Source: Pseudoxanthomonas sp. Root65 (lineage in GTDB: Bacteria; Pseudomonadota; Gammaproteobacteria; Xanthomonadales; Xanthomonadaceae). Taken from it: a stretch of 64,000 nucleotides of DNA. The DNA is taken from contig NZ_LMHA01000001.1 of NCBI RefSeq assembly GCF_001427635.1, positions 708,017 to 772,016 of the forward strand. Reading direction: 5' to 3'. Both the position numbers and the translations under genes were made by a program. The notes beneath the pieces were generated by a model. That model searched no databases. It saw nothing but the letters and a program-made list of their open reading frames with translations, and was not told the origin of the DNA. How positions within the stretch are numbered: position 1 is the first letter of the stretch; each line of letters opens with the position of its first letter. Of this stretch, positions 17,452-29,728 are shown in pieces.

Positions 17452-19290
17452 TCATTCCAGCGTGTAGCCCACGCGGAAGCCGCCCCAGTGCCGCCCATCG
17501 ACGAACACGGGGACCGAGAGGTCGAACATGATCTGCCCGGTGTCCCGCCGGTACACCTGCAGGCGGTAGGGGTCGGTGTGTGCGCCGACGCTGCGGCCGA
17601 CCCGGTCGGCGAAGATACGCTTGGTGCGGTTGCCCACCAGGTCCACCGCGCGATCGCCGGTGAGCGGCTGGGTGAAGCGCAGGTTGTGCGTCGGCACGTA
17701 GCCGTCCGGGTTGGCGCAGATGGCGAAGACGATCCAGGGGTGCCGGGCCGCGACCGGCTCCTGCAGCGGCGGCAGCAGTTCGTCGCAGAGTGCGTCGAAG
17801 GCGGTGGTGAACTTGGCCGGCTCCACCCCGGGCACCGGCGTGTAGTCGCGCGAGAACAGGCCGTCCGCCTCGATGCGCCCGTCATGCAGCGCCTGCGCCA
17901 GCGCCTGGCCGATGCGGACCGCGGCGGCCTGCGCCAGATCGCGGACGCGGGCATGGCGGCGATGGCCGAGCGGATCGGCCGGCAACCGGAACAGGCCCAC
18001 GCAATCGCGCAGGGTGTCGGTGCCCTGTGCTAGCGCAGTGCCGCGCGCCGCGACATGGCCTGCGTGCTCCAGGTTGCTGCGGCTCAGCGCCGCCACGCGT
18101 TCGACGGCGGCATCGATGGCGGTGATCTCGTCGTCCTGCGCCGACACGCGCTCGACCACCGATTCCATCGCCCGGCTCGCACGCGCCAGCAGGTCGCCGA
18201 TACCACCCAGCACCTGTCCGGTCGCTTCGGCCGATGCCGCGGTTTCGCCGAGCGCTCGCCCGCTTTCGTCGAGGATCACACGGACATCGCGCGCCGCGGC
18301 GGCAGCCTGTTCGGCCAACCGGCGGATCTCGGTGGCGACCACGGCGAAGCCGCGTCCCGCCGGGCCGGCGCGGGCGGCTTCGATGCTGGCGTTGATCGAC
18401 AGGATGTTGGTCTGGAACGCCACCGCGTCGATGACTTCGATGACGTCGCCGGCACGGGCGGAGCGACGTTCGACTTCGCGCATCGCATCGCCCAGCTGGC
18501 GTGCGGCTTCCATGCCCTGGCGGGCGCTGGCGTCGGCACTGGCCGCCACGCCGATCACCGCCTGCAGTTCCTCACCCGCACCCTGCAATCCCTGCAGCAG
18601 TCGCCGGGTCGCGTCGAGCACGGTGTCCAGCGCGGCGACTTGCGCCTGCGACTGGTCCAGCAGTTCACCGTTGTCGCCGACCAGGTGCGGCACTTCCGCC
18701 GCCACCTGCACCGACAACGCCACGGCCTGGCGGATGGCCTCGGCCAGGTTGCCGAAGCCGGCGGCGATCTGCCGCGACAACGGGTGCGCGGCTTGCGCAT
18801 CGGGCAGCGCGAGATCCAGGTCGCAGCCCCCCAGCAGGCCGCCGATGCGTTCCAGCAGCGCACGCTCGGTGGCGGCCTCCGCCAGCCGTCGCGCAAGCTC
18901 GCGCAGCGGTGGCGTGATCGCGGCAGGCGTCTCGCCTTGCGCGAGTCGGGCGGCGTCGCGCAACAGGGCGGCGGTTTCCGGATGCGGGAGCGACAGCAGC
19001 CAACCCTCGCCGTCGCGGTCGGCCTGGTAGCGGATGCGACGCGCGGGATCGCCGCCCGGTGCGCACCAGGTGCCTTCTTCATCGTCCAGCGCGGTGGCCG
19101 GCAGGCCCCACAGGCATTCGCAGGGCTGCCCCAGCACCGCATCGGGCGCCAGCGCCAGCAGGTCCCACGCGGCGCGGTTGGCCGCCACCACGCGCGCGGC
19201 GGCATCCAGCCGCACCAGTCCCACCGGCGCATCCGGCAGGACACTTTCCTTGGTCATAGCCCCGGCCTGCCTGTCTTCTGTCGCCGCCAT
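17452..19290 (-). CDS. Soluble methyl-accepting chemotaxis protein, N-terminal PAS
   Basis: The 612-residue protein lacks TM segments. A PAS-like domain (about residues 15-110) is followed by helical coiled coil and the MCP signalling hairpin. The tip [19 protein letters not shown] (about 291-309) and [17 protein letters not shown] match the CheA/CheW contact region. Residues about 455-612 form a further sensor-like C-terminal domain ([36 protein letters not shown]) found in some MCPs. GGGGGAG before the ATG supports the start. It follows a PhnD-like gene on the same strand, 74 bases apart. Confidence 0.9.
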   Translation of the reverse strand: MAATEDRQAGAMTKESVLPDAPVGLVRLDAAARVVAANRAAWDLLALAPDAVLGQPCECLWGLPATALDDEEGTWCAPGGDPARRIRYQADRDGEGWLLSLPHPETAALLRDAARLAQGETPAAITPPLRELARRLAEAATERALLERIGGLLGGCDLDLALPDAQAAHPLSRQIAAGFGNLAEAIRQAVALSVQVAAEVPHLVGDNGELLDQSQAQVAALDTVLDATRRLLQGLQGAGEELQAVIGVAASADASARQGMEAARQLGDAMREVERRSARAGDVIEVIDAVAFQTNILSINASIEAARAGPAGRGFAVVATEIRRLAEQAAAAARDVRVILDESGRALGETAASAEATGQVLGGIGDLLARASRAMESVVERVSAQDDEITAIDAAVERVAALSRSNLEHAGHVAARGTALAQGTDTLRDCVGLFRLPADPLGHRRHARVRDLAQAAAVRIGQALAQALHDGRIEADGLFSRDYTPVPGVEPAKFTTAFDALCDELLPPLQEPVAARHPWIVFAICANPDGYVPTHNLRFTQPLTGDRAVDLVGNRTKRIFADRVGRSVGAHTDPYRLQVYRRDTGQIMFDLSVPVFVDGRHWGGFRVGYTLE

Positions 19291-19364
19291 TTTTCTCTCC
19301 CCCGTCTACCGGTAGCGGCCGACGGAGAGAGGAATTGAGCGCGCTTTTCGGGCCTGCCCGGTAC

Positions 19365-20210
19365 TCAGTCCAGTCGAAGGGCCACGTCGGACACGCGGAC
19401 CATGTCAGCCGGAACGAAGCGCGTGGCATCGCCGAATTCGGGCCAGCCGGCGCGCAGCGCGGCCATCACGTCCGGCGCCTCGGCATGCGCCTCCAGCAGC
19501 CACGCGACGATGGCCTGGCACGGCACGCCGGTCGCCGCACGGCACAGCAGCGGTCCGGGTGGAATGGGATCGGAGCGCCACAGCACGTTGATGTTGTCCG
19601 GACGGGCCGCGTCATGGACATCGCCGGCCAGCGCGGCGACATCGGCACGTCCCTCGACGACGGCCTGCAACGCCGCCGCGTGCGAACCCGCGTACGTGAC
19701 CGATGCGAAGGCCGTGGCCGGATCCAGTCCCGCGTCACGCAGGTATTGCACCGGCACGAAGCCGCCGGACGCCGAATCGCGACCGACCAATACGAGGTGC
19801 AGCTGGCCCGCTTTCGCCTTCAACTCGGCGGGCGACACGATCTGCCGCGCCACCAGCACCGCGCGGTAGCGATCCGCCTGCAACGCCGGCACCTGCGGCA
19901 CCGGCAGCGTGGTCACCTGTGCGACGTCGCGACGCGCCTGCAGGTAGCCGTGCAGATTGGGCACCGCGACATCGGCCTGGCCGTCGCGCATCGCCTGCAC
20001 CAGCGCGCTCGGTGACGGAAACACCTTGACCTGCACAGGATGGCGGCCGCGCCGGGCCAGGTAGTCGGCCAGCGGCTGGATCGCCGCTGCGCGATCGCGC
20101 TGCGGATAGGCGTAGGTGGCGACGACCCACGGCGTACGCGCTTCCTCCTTTGCGGAAAGGGGCAGCGCCGCGAGTGTCAGCAGCAGGGCCAGAACGAAGC
20201 GCGCGATCAT
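19365..20210 (-). CDS. PhnD-like periplasmic binding protein (no transporter nearby)
   Basis: The 281-residue product has a signal peptide (about residues 1-20, ending LSA) and a phosphate/phosphonate-type solute-binding fold: IQPLADYLARRGRHPVQVKVFPS, ADVAVPNLHGYL and VTYAGSHAAALQAVVEGRADVAAL. No ABC permease or ATPase gene is near, so it may act as a sensor component, not in transport. It starts 7 bases after the ilvD stop and precedes the PAS chemoreceptor gene, so the three may share a transcript. Confidence 0.8.
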   Translation of the reverse strand: MIARFVLALLLTLAALPLSAKEEARTPWVVATYAYPQRDRAAAIQPLADYLARRGRHPVQVKVFPSPSALVQAMRDGQADVAVPNLHGYLQARRDVAQVTTLPVPQVPALQADRYRAVLVARQIVSPAELKAKAGQLHLVLVGRDSASGGFVPVQYLRDAGLDPATAFASVTYAGSHAAALQAVVEGRADVAALAGDVHDAARPDNINVLWRSDPIPPGPLLCRAATGVPCQAIVAWLLEAHAEAPDVMAALRAGWPEFGDATRFVPADMVRVSDVALRLD

Positions 20211-20217
20211 CCGCGTA

Positions 20218-22059
20218 TCAGACGGCATCCAGCAGGGCCTTGTCACGCACCGCGCCCTTGTCGGCGCTGGTGGCGAGCAGGGCATATGCCTTCAAGGCGG
20301 TGCTGACCTTGCGCGGGCGTGACTGTGCGGGCTTCCAGCCGGTCGCGTCCTGTGCGGCGCACCGTGCGGCCAGTTCCTCGTCGGACACGCGCAGCTCGAT
20401 CGACCGCTGCGGAATGTCGATGCGGATGCGATCGCCATCGCGCACCAGACCGATGGCACCGCCCGCCGCCGCTTCCGGCGACGCATGCCCGATCGACAAA
20501 CCGGAGGTACCGCCGGAGAAGCGACCGTCGGTCAGCAACGCGCACTGCTTGCCGAGGCCTTTCGATTTCAGGTAGCTGGTCGGATACAGCATTTCCTGCA
20601 TGCCCGGCCCGCCCTTGGGGCCTTCGTAGCGGATCACCACCACATCGCCGGCCTTCACCTCGTCACCGAGGATGCCGGCCACCGCCGCGTCCTGACTTTC
20701 AAACACACGCGCCGAACCTTCGAAGACGTGGATCGATTCATCCACGCCGGCCGTCTTCACCACGCAGCCGTCGACCGCGAGGTTGCCGTAGAGCACGGCC
20801 AGGCCGCCTTCGTGCGAGAACGCGTGCTCGACACTGCGGATGCAGCCTTCGGCCCGGTCGGTGTCCAGCGACGGCCAGCGCGTGGCCTGGCTGAAGGCGA
20901 CCTGGGTGGGAATGCCGGCCGGTCCCGCCTTGTAGAACGTCGCGACGGCATCGTCGTCGTTCTGGGTGACGTCCCATTTCGCGATGGCGTCGCCCAGCGT
21001 CTTCGCATGCACGGTGGCGGCGCCGGTGTGCAGCAGTCCGCCGCGGGCCAGTTCGCCGAGGATCGCCATGATCCCGCCGGCGCGATGCACGTCCTCGATG
21101 TGGTACTTCTGCGTGTTCGGCGCCACCTTGCACAGCTGCGGCACGCGCCGCGACAGCCGGTCGATGTCGCGCATGTCGAACGGCACGTCGCCCTCCTGCG
21201 CCGCGGCGAGCAGGTGCAGGATGGTGTTGGTGGAGCCGCCCATCGCGATGTCCAGCGTCATCGCGTTCTCGAATGCCTCGAACGTGGCGATGCCGCGCGG
21301 CAGCGCACTCGCGTCTTCGCCGCCGTACCAGCGATGGCACAGCTCCACCGCCGCCACGCCGGCGCGCCTGAACAGCTGTTCGCGGTCGGCATGCGTCGCG
21401 ACGACGGTGCCGTTGCCCGGTAGCGCCAGGCCCAGGGCTTCCGTCAGGCAGTTCATCGAGTTGGCGGTGAACATGCCGCTGCACGAGCCGCAGGTCGGGC
21501 AGGCGCTGCGCTCCACGGCCGCGACCTCTTCGTCGGATACGTTCGGGTCGGCCGCCATCACCATGGCATCGACGAGGTCGAGCTTGTGGCCGGCCAGCCG
21601 CGTCTTGCCGGCCTCCATCGGGCCACCGGACACGAACACGGTCGGGATGTTCAACCGCATGGCGGCCATCAACATGCCCGGCGTGATCTTGTCGCAGTTG
21701 GAGATGCACACCAGCGCGTCGGCGCAGTGCGCGTTGACCATGTACTCCACCGAGTCGGCGATGATTTCGCGCGAGGGCAGCGAATACAGCATGCCGTCGT
21801 GCCCCATCGCGATACCGTCGTCCACCGCGATGGTGTCGAATTCCTTGGCCACGCCGCCGACGCGCTCGATCTCGCGCGCGACCAGCTGGCCGAGGTCCTT
21901 GAGGTGCACGTGGCCCGGCACGAACTGGGTGAACGAGTTGGCGATGGCGACGATGGGCTTGTGGAAGTCCTCGTCCTTCATGCCGGTGGCGCGCCACAGC
22001 GCGCGGGCGCCGGCCATGTTGCGACCGTGGGTGGAAGTCTTGGAGCGGTACTCGGGCAT
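20218..22059 (-). CDS. ilvD: Dihydroxy-acid dehydratase
   Basis: The 613-residue enzyme dehydrates 2,3-dihydroxy-3-methylbutanoate and its isoleucine-pathway homologue to the 2-keto acids. Signatures are [23 protein letters not shown] at the start, [13 protein letters not shown] and [16 protein letters not shown] (cluster and metal binding), and [14 protein letters not shown] near the C-terminus. The start at 22059 gives the usual N-terminus; the upstream frame opens only from TTG. It diverges from the ilvC operon, so both share the regulatory region 22060-22427. Confidence 0.97.
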   Translation of the reverse strand: MPEYRSKTSTHGRNMAGARALWRATGMKDEDFHKPIVAIANSFTQFVPGHVHLKDLGQLVAREIERVGGVAKEFDTIAVDDGIAMGHDGMLYSLPSREIIADSVEYMVNAHCADALVCISNCDKITPGMLMAAMRLNIPTVFVSGGPMEAGKTRLAGHKLDLVDAMVMAADPNVSDEEVAAVERSACPTCGSCSGMFTANSMNCLTEALGLALPGNGTVVATHADREQLFRRAGVAAVELCHRWYGGEDASALPRGIATFEAFENAMTLDIAMGGSTNTILHLLAAAQEGDVPFDMRDIDRLSRRVPQLCKVAPNTQKYHIEDVHRAGGIMAILGELARGGLLHTGAATVHAKTLGDAIAKWDVTQNDDDAVATFYKAGPAGIPTQVAFSQATRWPSLDTDRAEGCIRSVEHAFSHEGGLAVLYGNLAVDGCVVKTAGVDESIHVFEGSARVFESQDAAVAGILGDEVKAGDVVVIRYEGPKGGPGMQEMLYPTSYLKSKGLGKQCALLTDGRFSGGTSGLSIGHASPEAAAGGAIGLVRDGDRIRIDIPQRSIELRVSDEELAARCAAQDATGWKPAQSRPRKVSTALKAYALLATSADKGAVRDKALLDAV

Positions 22060-22175
22060 GAAAACCAGCGATGCGGCGACGACGTGGGAAGCCTCGATTC
22101 TGCTGGCTTTCCACGGTTTCAGTTGCAACCATATCGAGTGAAATCATCCGATCGTCGAAAAGCCCGCCGAATCGC

Positions 22176-22181
22176 TTGACA
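22176..22181 (+). promoter_or_regulatory. Perfect -35 box (TTGACA) upstream of the ilv leader
   Basis: TTGACA is an exact sigma-70 -35 hexamer. The -10 at 16-17 bases is poor (GTTTCT/TTTCTC). If this promoter is used, transcription would start at or very near the ATG of the leader peptide at 22212, making its mRNA almost leaderless. Confidence 0.4.
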
Positions 22182-22211
22182 CGCTTCCGAGCGGCATGTT
22201 TCTCTTGCCGC

Positions 22212-22325
22212 ATGTTGCAGCGCCACACGCCCACGACGACCGACCTCACCGCACCGACTGCGGCGCCCGTCCTCGTACTCGTCATTATTACCTCGCCCAC
22301 AACTGCGGGACGGACCGGCGTGTAA
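22212..22325 (+). CDS. ilv operon leader peptide (attenuation)
   Basis: The 37-codon ORF contains the run V-L-V-L-V-I-I at residues 20-26, preceded by a Thr-rich stretch (ten Thr in 37 residues). A strong terminator lies 25 bases after its stop, then ilvC. This is the design of ribosome-mediated attenuation: stalling at Val, Leu or Ile codons when charged tRNA is scarce would free the operon from termination. No ribosome-binding site is seen before its ATG. The gene is functionally like ilvL/ilvGMEDA leaders, but the sequence itself is not a recognised homologue. Confidence 0.85.
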   Translation: MLQRHTPTTTDLTAPTAAPVLVLVIITSPTTAGRTGV

Positions 22326-22350
22326 GCAGCAAGCAACGCCAGATTCGCAA

Positions 22351-22380
22351 AACCCCGCACTGAGAAGTGCGGGGTTTTTT
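22351..22380 (+). terminator. Attenuator terminator before ilvC
   Basis: AACCCCGCACT/AGTGCGGGGTT is a perfect 11-base stem with a GAGA loop, running into TTTTTTGTTT. It lies between leader peptide and ilvC with no gene ending there, so it works as an attenuator. Confidence 0.92.
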
Positions 22381-22427
22381 GTTTAAGCGCCTTTCCCTTT
22401 TCCTCAACCCTCCAGGAATCACGCTCC

Positions 22428-23435
22428 ATGACCACCGCCAACGCTCTCCCGCAACCCAAGATCGCCGTCGTCGGCTACGGCAGCCAGGGCCGCGCGCATG
22501 CGCTGAACCTGCGCGATTCTGGCTTCGACGTCACCGTCGGCCTGCGCCCGGGCGGCCCGACCGAGGCGAAAGCGGAAGCCGATGGCTTCGTGGTCAAGGC
22601 ACCGGCCGACGCGGTGAAGGACGCCGACCTGGTCGCGGTGCTGACGCCGGACATGGTGCAGAAGAAGCTCTACGCCGACGTGCTGGCGCCGAACATGAAG
22701 CAGGGCGCGGTACTGTTGTTCGCGCACGGCCTGAACGTCCACTTCGGCATGATCGAACCGCGCGCCGACCTGGACGTGGTGCTGGTGGCGCCCAAGGGTC
22801 CGGGTGCGCTGGTGCGCCGCGAGTACGAGATCGGCCGCGGTGTGCCGTGCATCTACGCCGTGCACCAGGACAAGAGCGGGAAGGCCGAGCAGTTCGCGCT
22901 GGCCTACGCCGGCGGCCTGGGCGGCGCGCGCGCCAACATCATCAGGACCACCTTCAAGGAAGAGACGGAGACCGACCTGTTCGGCGAGCAGGCCGTGCTG
23001 TGCGGCGGTGCGTCGTCGCTGGTGCAGGCCGGCTTCGAGACGCTGGTGGAAGCCGGCTACCAGCCGGAGATCGCCTACTACGAGGTGCTGCACGAACTGA
23101 AGCTGATCGTCGATCTGTTCTACGAAGGCGGCATCACCCGCATGCTGGAGTTCATCTCCGAAACCGCGCAGTACGGCGATTTCGTCAGCGGCCCGCGCGT
23201 CATCGATGCCTCGGTGAAGGCGCGCATGAAGGACGTGCTGACCGACATCCAGAACGGCACCTTCACCCGCAACTGGCAGGCCGAGTACGACGCCGGCCTG
23301 CCGAACTACAAGAAGTTCCAGCAGGCCGACAAGGACCACCCGATCGAGAAGGTCGGCAGGGAGCTGCGCGCGAAGATGGTGTGGCTGCAGGCCAACGCCG
23401 CGCAACCCGATACAGACGAGCAGGCCGCCGCATGA
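22428..23435 (+). CDS. ilvC: Ketol-acid reductoisomerase
   Basis: The 335-residue class I enzyme converts acetolactate and acetohydroxybutyrate to dihydroxy acids with NADPH. Signatures: the Rossmann motif [27 protein letters not shown], and the catalytic-domain acidic residues in [15 protein letters not shown] and [14 protein letters not shown]. First structural gene after the attenuator; its stop overlaps ilvG by ATGA. Length is near the class I norm. Confidence 0.97.
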   Translation: MTTANALPQPKIAVVGYGSQGRAHALNLRDSGFDVTVGLRPGGPTEAKAEADGFVVKAPADAVKDADLVAVLTPDMVQKKLYADVLAPNMKQGAVLLFAHGLNVHFGMIEPRADLDVVLVAPKGPGALVRREYEIGRGVPCIYAVHQDKSGKAEQFALAYAGGLGGARANIIRTTFKEETETDLFGEQAVLCGGASSLVQAGFETLVEAGYQPEIAYYEVLHELKLIVDLFYEGGITRMLEFISETAQYGDFVSGPRVIDASVKARMKDVLTDIQNGTFTRNWQAEYDAGLPNYKKFQQADKDHPIEKVGRELRAKMVWLQANAAQPDTDEQAAA

Positions 23436-25180
23436 ACGCTGCTGCGGCCACTGCTCCGCGCAATGGCGCCCGCTGGCTGGCCCACGCCCTGGAAACCGAG
23501 GGCGTAGACACGCTGTTCGGCTATCCCGGCGGCACCATCATGCCGTTCTATGACGCGCTGGTGGATTCGCGGCTGAAGCACATCCTCGTACGCCACGAAC
23601 AGGGTGCGGCGCTGGCCGCCAACGGCTATGCCCGCGCCAGCGGCAAGGTCGGCGTCTGCGTGGCCACCTCCGGTCCTGGCGCGTCGAACCTGGTGACCGG
23701 CATCGCCGACGCGATGCTGGACTCGGTGCCGATGGTTTGCCTGACCGGCCAGGTCGCCACCACGCTGATGGGCACCGACGCATTCCAGGAACTGGACGTG
23801 TTCGGCCTGACCCTGCCGATCGTCAAGCACAGCTTCATCGTGCGGCGCGTGGACGACCTGCCGGCGGTCGTGGCCGATGCCTTCCGCATCGCGCGCGAGG
23901 GACGTCCCGGCCCGGTATTGATCGATCTGCCGAAGGACGTGCAGATGGCCGATGCCTCGCATCTGCCCGACCACGTGCCGGCCAGCGTCGACCCGCTGCC
24001 GGCGCCGGACGATGCGAAGTTGGCCGACGCGCTGGCGGCCATCGCCGGCGCCGAGAAACCGTTGATCTACGGCGGCGGCGGCATCGGCATCGCCGATGCG
24101 GTCGAGGCCTTCCGCCAGTTCGTCGACGCCACGAAGATCCCCACCGTGCTGACGCTGCGCGGCCTGGGCGCGCTGCCGGCCAGCCATCCGCACTACCTGG
24201 GCATGCTGGGCATGCACGGCACGCGGGCGGCCAACATGGCCACCCAGGAATGCGATCTGCTGATCGTGGTCGGCGCGCGCTTCGACGACCGCGCCACCGG
24301 CAAGCTCGCCGAGTTCGCGCCGTTCGCCCGCGTGCTGCACATCGACGCCGACGCCTACGAGATCGGCAAGCTGCGCACCGCCGACATCGCGGTGCCCGGC
24401 GACGTCGCCACCAGCCTGAAGGCGCTGACGGCCGCACGCAGCACCTGCGACGCCTGGCGCACGCGTTGCCTGGGCCACCGCGAGCGTTTCGGCTTCCGTT
24501 ACGACGCGCCCGGCACCGACATCTACGCGCCCGGCCTGCTGAAGCGGCTGAGCGAAGTGGCGCCGGCCGATGCGATCGTCGCCTGCGACGTGGGCCAGCA
24601 CCAGATGTGGGTGGCGCAGCACTGCAAGTTCACCCATCCGCGCAACCACCTGACCAGCGGCGCACTGGGCACCATGGGCTTCGGCCTGCCGGCGGCGATG
24701 GGCGCGCAGTTCGCCTGTCCCGACCGCACCGTCATCCTGGTCAATGGCGACGGCGGCTTCATGATGAACGTGCAGGAGCTGGCGACCATCGCCCGCTGCA
24801 AGCTGCCGGTGAAGATCGTGCTGATCGACAACAGTGCGCTGGGGATGGTGCGGCAGTGGCAGGAACTGTTCTTCGCCGAGCGCTACAGCGAGATCGACCT
24901 GTCCGACAATCCCGACTTCGCCGCGCTGGCGCGCGTGTTCGGCATCCCCGCGTACCACATCAGCCAGCGCGATGAAGTCGAAGGGGCGCTGGCCGACCTG
25001 CTGGCCACGCCAGGTCCGGCGTTGCTGCACGTCACCATCGACATCAAGGCGAACGTCTGGCCGCTGGTACCGCCCAACCACGCCAACAGCTCGATGCTGG
25101 ATGCCAATCCGGCCAAGCAATCCGCCGAGCCTGCCGTCACGGCCGACGGCCCGGAGAAGAAGAATGCGTTACCGGCTTGA
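23432..25180 (+). CDS. ilvG: Acetolactate synthase, large subunit
   Basis: The 582-residue ThDP enzyme makes acetolactate or acetohydroxybutyrate. It has the catalytic Glu region ([18 protein letters not shown]), FAD/ThDP core motifs ([15 protein letters not shown]) and the ThDP-Mg motif [17 protein letters not shown]...LIDNSALG. Start ATGA overlaps the ilvC stop by four bases; the 3' end overlaps ilvM by 17 bases. Order suggests ilvG-type large subunit paired with the small ACT protein that follows. Confidence 0.96.
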   Translation: MNAAAATAPRNGARWLAHALETEGVDTLFGYPGGTIMPFYDALVDSRLKHILVRHEQGAALAANGYARASGKVGVCVATSGPGASNLVTGIADAMLDSVPMVCLTGQVATTLMGTDAFQELDVFGLTLPIVKHSFIVRRVDDLPAVVADAFRIAREGRPGPVLIDLPKDVQMADASHLPDHVPASVDPLPAPDDAKLADALAAIAGAEKPLIYGGGGIGIADAVEAFRQFVDATKIPTVLTLRGLGALPASHPHYLGMLGMHGTRAANMATQECDLLIVVGARFDDRATGKLAEFAPFARVLHIDADAYEIGKLRTADIAVPGDVATSLKALTAARSTCDAWRTRCLGHRERFGFRYDAPGTDIYAPGLLKRLSEVAPADAIVACDVGQHQMWVAQHCKFTHPRNHLTSGALGTMGFGLPAAMGAQFACPDRTVILVNGDGGFMMNVQELATIARCKLPVKIVLIDNSALGMVRQWQELFFAERYSEIDLSDNPDFAALARVFGIPAYHISQRDEVEGALADLLATPGPALLHVTIDIKANVWPLVPPNHANSSMLDANPAKQSAEPAVTADGPEKKNALPA

Positions 25181-25436
25181 ACTCAAGCTCAAACCTGCCG
25201 AGGGCGCACTGGTGCGCGTGCTGGGCATGATCGAGCGCCGTGGTTTTCCGCCCCATGCCGTCCATGCCACCCACGACAGCGAAGGCTATTGGGCGCTGGC
25301 GCTGGTGATCGACAGTACCCGCGCGCCGGAAACCCTGCGCCAGCAACTGCTCAAGATCTACGACGTCGAGGAACTGTCCTTCAGTGCCGTGCAGGAGCTG
25401 AGCCGGGACCGTCGCCCGCAGGACCGCGCCGCATGA
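25164..25436 (+). CDS. ilvM: Acetolactate synthase small subunit, ACT domain (IlvM-like)
   Basis: The 90-residue protein is one ACT domain ([33 protein letters not shown]), the size of IlvM and not of the longer IlvH. It should bind and regulate the large subunit. Its start lies inside the last codons of ilvG, and its TGA overlaps the next start-like ATG by ATGA, so it is translationally coupled. Confidence 0.9.
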   Translation: MRYRLELKLKPAEGALVRVLGMIERRGFPPHAVHATHDSEGYWALALVIDSTRAPETLRQQLLKIYDVEELSFSAVQELSRDRRPQDRAA

Positions 25437-25516
25437 ACGCCACCTCCGCCAACGCGGACGTCGTGCTCCGGAGGCATCTTCTTCCACATCAGCCGCAGCC
25501 GTGCCGCGATGCCTGA
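25433..25516 (+). CDS. 27-codon ORF between ilvM and ilvA, real status unclear
   Basis: An ATGA overlaps the ilvM stop and opens a 27-codon frame (MNATSANADVV...) that ends eight bases past the start of ilvA. In the ilvA frame the same DNA could read [14 protein letters not shown] directly into ilvA, so the short ORF may be the original ilvA N-terminus cut off by a one-base frameshift, or a coupling peptide. No known product. Confidence 0.35.
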   Translation: MNATSANADVVLRRHLLPHQPQPCRDA

Positions 25517-26641
25517 TGCCGGCCGCGCCAGCGCAAGCAGCGACCCCGACGTAGGCGACGTCGTCGTCACCGTGGGCGACGTGCTGGCCGCGCAGGCGCG
25601 GCTCCGCCGCTACCTGCCGCCGACCCCGATGCACCACGCCGAACGTTTCGGCGTGATGCTGAAGCTGGAGAACCTGCAGCGCACCGGCTCGTACAAGGTC
25701 CGTGGCGCGCTGAATGCACTGCTGGCCGCGCGCGAACGTGGCGACCAGCGCCCGGTGATCGCCGCGTCCGCCGGCAACCACGCGCAGGGCCTGGCCTGGG
25801 CCGCGTATCGCCTGGGCGTGCAGGCGATCACGGTGATGCCGCATGGCGCGCCGGCGACCAAGATCGCCGGCGTCGCGCATTGGGGTGCCACCGTGCGCCA
25901 GCACGGCAACAGCTACGACGAAGCCTTCGCCTTCGCCAAAGAACTGGCCGAGCAGAATGGCTACCGCTTCCTGTCCGCGTTCGACGATCCGGACGTGATC
26001 GCCGGCCAGGGCACGGTCGGCATCGAAATCGCACCGCACACGCCCGACGTGGTGATCGTGCCGATCGGCGGCGGCGGCCTGGCCTCCGGCGTCGCGCTGG
26101 CGCTGAAGTCGCAGGGCGTGCGCGTGGTCGGTGCACAGGTGGAAGGCGTGGATGCGATGATCCGCGCGATGAAGGGCGATGTCTCGCCGCTCGACCCCGT
26201 CGCCTCGCTGGCCGACGGCGTGCGCGTCAAGGTGCCCGGCTTCATCACCCGCCGCCTGTGCACGCAGTTGCTGGACGACGTGGTGATCGTGCGCGAGGCC
26301 GAGCTGCGCGAGACGCTGGTGCGGCTGGCGCTGGAAGAGAACCTGATCGCCGAGGGCGCCGGTGCGCTGGCGCTGGCCGCCGGTCGTCGCGTCGCCGGCA
26401 AGCGCAAGTGCGCCGTGGTGTCCGGCGGTAACATCGACGCCGCCGTGCTGGCGCAGTTGCTGTCCGACGTCCGCCCGCGCCCGCCACGCAAGCCGCGACG
26501 CCGCGCCGTGGAGGGCGAGCCTTCGCTTGCGGGCGGCCGCGACGCCACGCGCGCGGCCGCTTCCACCACCCCCATCAAGACGGGCGCACGCCGCATCGCG
26601 GCCCCCGCCCTGGCAACAGAAGTACACGAGGAATCCATCTG

Positions 26642-26645
<4 letters not shown>
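25509..26645 (+). CDS. ilvA: Threonine ammonia-lyase (deaminase), no ACT domain
   Basis: The 378-residue PLP enzyme deaminates threonine to 2-oxobutanoate, the first step to isoleucine. PLP Lys is in [11 protein letters not shown] (K63); SAGNHAQG and the Gly loop IGGGGLASG bind the cofactor phosphate. The C-terminal regulatory ACT repeats of E. coli IlvA are absent, so it resembles the short form. A low-complexity basic tail ([11 protein letters not shown]...) ends the protein. Only ATG 25509 is available in its frame; GTGA links it to leuA. Confidence 0.92.
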
Positions 26646-28195
<1,550 letters not shown>

Positions 28196-28198
28196 ACG

Positions 28199-28276
28199 GC
28201 AGGAGTGAGCGGAGAGCAGCAAGGAGCGAGTAAAAGCACTGCCCTCGCTCACTCCTCACTCCTCTCCACTCACTTC
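28199..28276. repeat. Repeat family A, copy 1 (GGAGTGAG/CTCACTCC)
   Basis: Imperfect inverted repeat with GGCAGGAGTGAGCGG at the left and CTCACTCCTCACTCCTCTCC at the right. It shares most of its sequence with the copy at 61660-61745. It sits inside the ilv-leu operon and could form an mRNA hairpin between leuA and leuC. Confidence 0.8.
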
Positions 28277-28306
28277 TCTTTTCCAACGCACCATCGGAAC
28301 CCCCGC

Positions 28307-29728
28307 ATGACCGCACCACGCACCCTGTTCGACAAACTGTGGGACGCCCACGTCGTCGTCCCCGAGACCGATGCGGCGCCCGCCGTGCTGTACATCGACC
28401 TGCACCTGATCCACGAGGTCACCTCGCCGCAGGCGTTCACCGAGCTGGCGTCGCGCGGCCTGTCGCCGCGACGGCCGGACCGCACCAAGGCGACGATGGA
28501 CCATTCCACGCCGACCCTGCCCGCCGGGCCGGACGGCAGGTTGCCCTATTACACGCAGGCCGCCGAGACGCAGGTCGACACGCTGGCGCGCAACTGCGCC
28601 GAGCACGGCATCGAGCTGTTCGACATGGCCTCGCCGAACCGCGGCATCGTCCACGTCATTGCACCTGAGCAGGGTTTCACCCTGCCGGGCATGACCATCG
28701 TCTGCGGCGACAGCCACACCAGCACACACGGCGCGTTCGGCGCGCTGGCGTTCGGCATCGGCACCAGCGAAGTCGGCCACGTGCTGGCCACGCAATGCCT
28801 GCTGCAGCGCAAGCCGAAGACCATGGCCATCACCGTCGACGGCGCGCTGGCACCGGGCGTGGGCGCCAAGGACATCGTGCTGCACGTGATCGGCGTGATC
28901 GGCGTCAATGGCGGCACCGGCCATGTCATCGAGTTCCGCGGCAGCGCCATCGAGGCGTTGGACATGGAGCAGCGCATGACCCTGTGCAACATGTCGATCG
29001 AGGCCGGCGCGCGTGCCGGCATGGTGGCGCCGGACCGGACCACGTTCGACTGGGTGGCGAAGACGCCACGCGGCCCGAAGGACGAGGCGTTCGACAGCGC
29101 CGTCGCCTACTGGACGACGCTGCGCAGCGACGAAGGCGCCACGTTCGATGCCGAGGTGCGCATCGACGCGGCGGACATCCGCCCGACCCTGACCTGGGGC
29201 ACGCATCCCGGTACCGCGATCGCGGTGGATGCCCTGATTCCCGCGCCCGCCGACGCAGCGGCGCAGAAAGGCCTGGATTACATGCACCTGAGCGCCGGCC
29301 AACGCCTGGAAGGCACACCGGTGGACGTGGTGTTCGTCGGGTCCTGCACCAACGGCCGCCTGCGCGACATGCGCGAAGTGGCGCAGGTGCTGCGTGGCCG
29401 CCAGGTCGCCGCCGGCGTGCGCATGCTGGTGGTGCCCGGTTCGGAGATCGTCAAGCGCGAGGCGGAAGCCGAGGGCATCGACCGGATCGTGCGCGACGCG
29501 GGCGCCGAATGGCGCGAGCCCGGCTGCTCGATGTGCATCGCGATGAACGGCGACCTGGTGGCACCCGGCCAGTTGGCCGTCAGCACCAGCAACCGCAACT
29601 TTGAAGGGCGTCAGGGTCCCGGTGCGCGCACGCTGCTCGCTTCGCCGCTGACGGCGGCGTGGGCGGCGGTCAACGGACGCGTCAGCGATCCGCGCGATCT
29701 CTTCGCCACGCAGAAGGAGGTCGCGTGA
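28307..29728 (+). CDS. leuC: 3-Isopropylmalate dehydratase, large subunit
   Basis: The 473-residue aconitase-family subunit carries the [4Fe-4S] ligands in FVGSCTNGR and GCSMCIAMN, plus [19 protein letters not shown]. With LeuD it isomerises 2- to 3-isopropylmalate. ATG at 28307 gives the usual [13 protein letters not shown] start. AAGGAGG at its 3' end serves leuD, which overlaps by one base. Confidence 0.97.
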   Translation: MTAPRTLFDKLWDAHVVVPETDAAPAVLYIDLHLIHEVTSPQAFTELASRGLSPRRPDRTKATMDHSTPTLPAGPDGRLPYYTQAAETQVDTLARNCAEHGIELFDMASPNRGIVHVIAPEQGFTLPGMTIVCGDSHTSTHGAFGALAFGIGTSEVGHVLATQCLLQRKPKTMAITVDGALAPGVGAKDIVLHVIGVIGVNGGTGHVIEFRGSAIEALDMEQRMTLCNMSIEAGARAGMVAPDRTTFDWVAKTPRGPKDEAFDSAVAYWTTLRSDEGATFDAEVRIDAADIRPTLTWGTHPGTAIAVDALIPAPADAAAQKGLDYMHLSAGQRLEGTPVDVVFVGSCTNGRLRDMREVAQVLRGRQVAAGVRMLVVPGSEIVKREAEAEGIDRIVRDAGAEWREPGCSMCIAMNGDLVAPGQLAVSTSNRNFEGRQGPGARTLLASPLTAAWAAVNGRVSDPRDLFATQKEVA

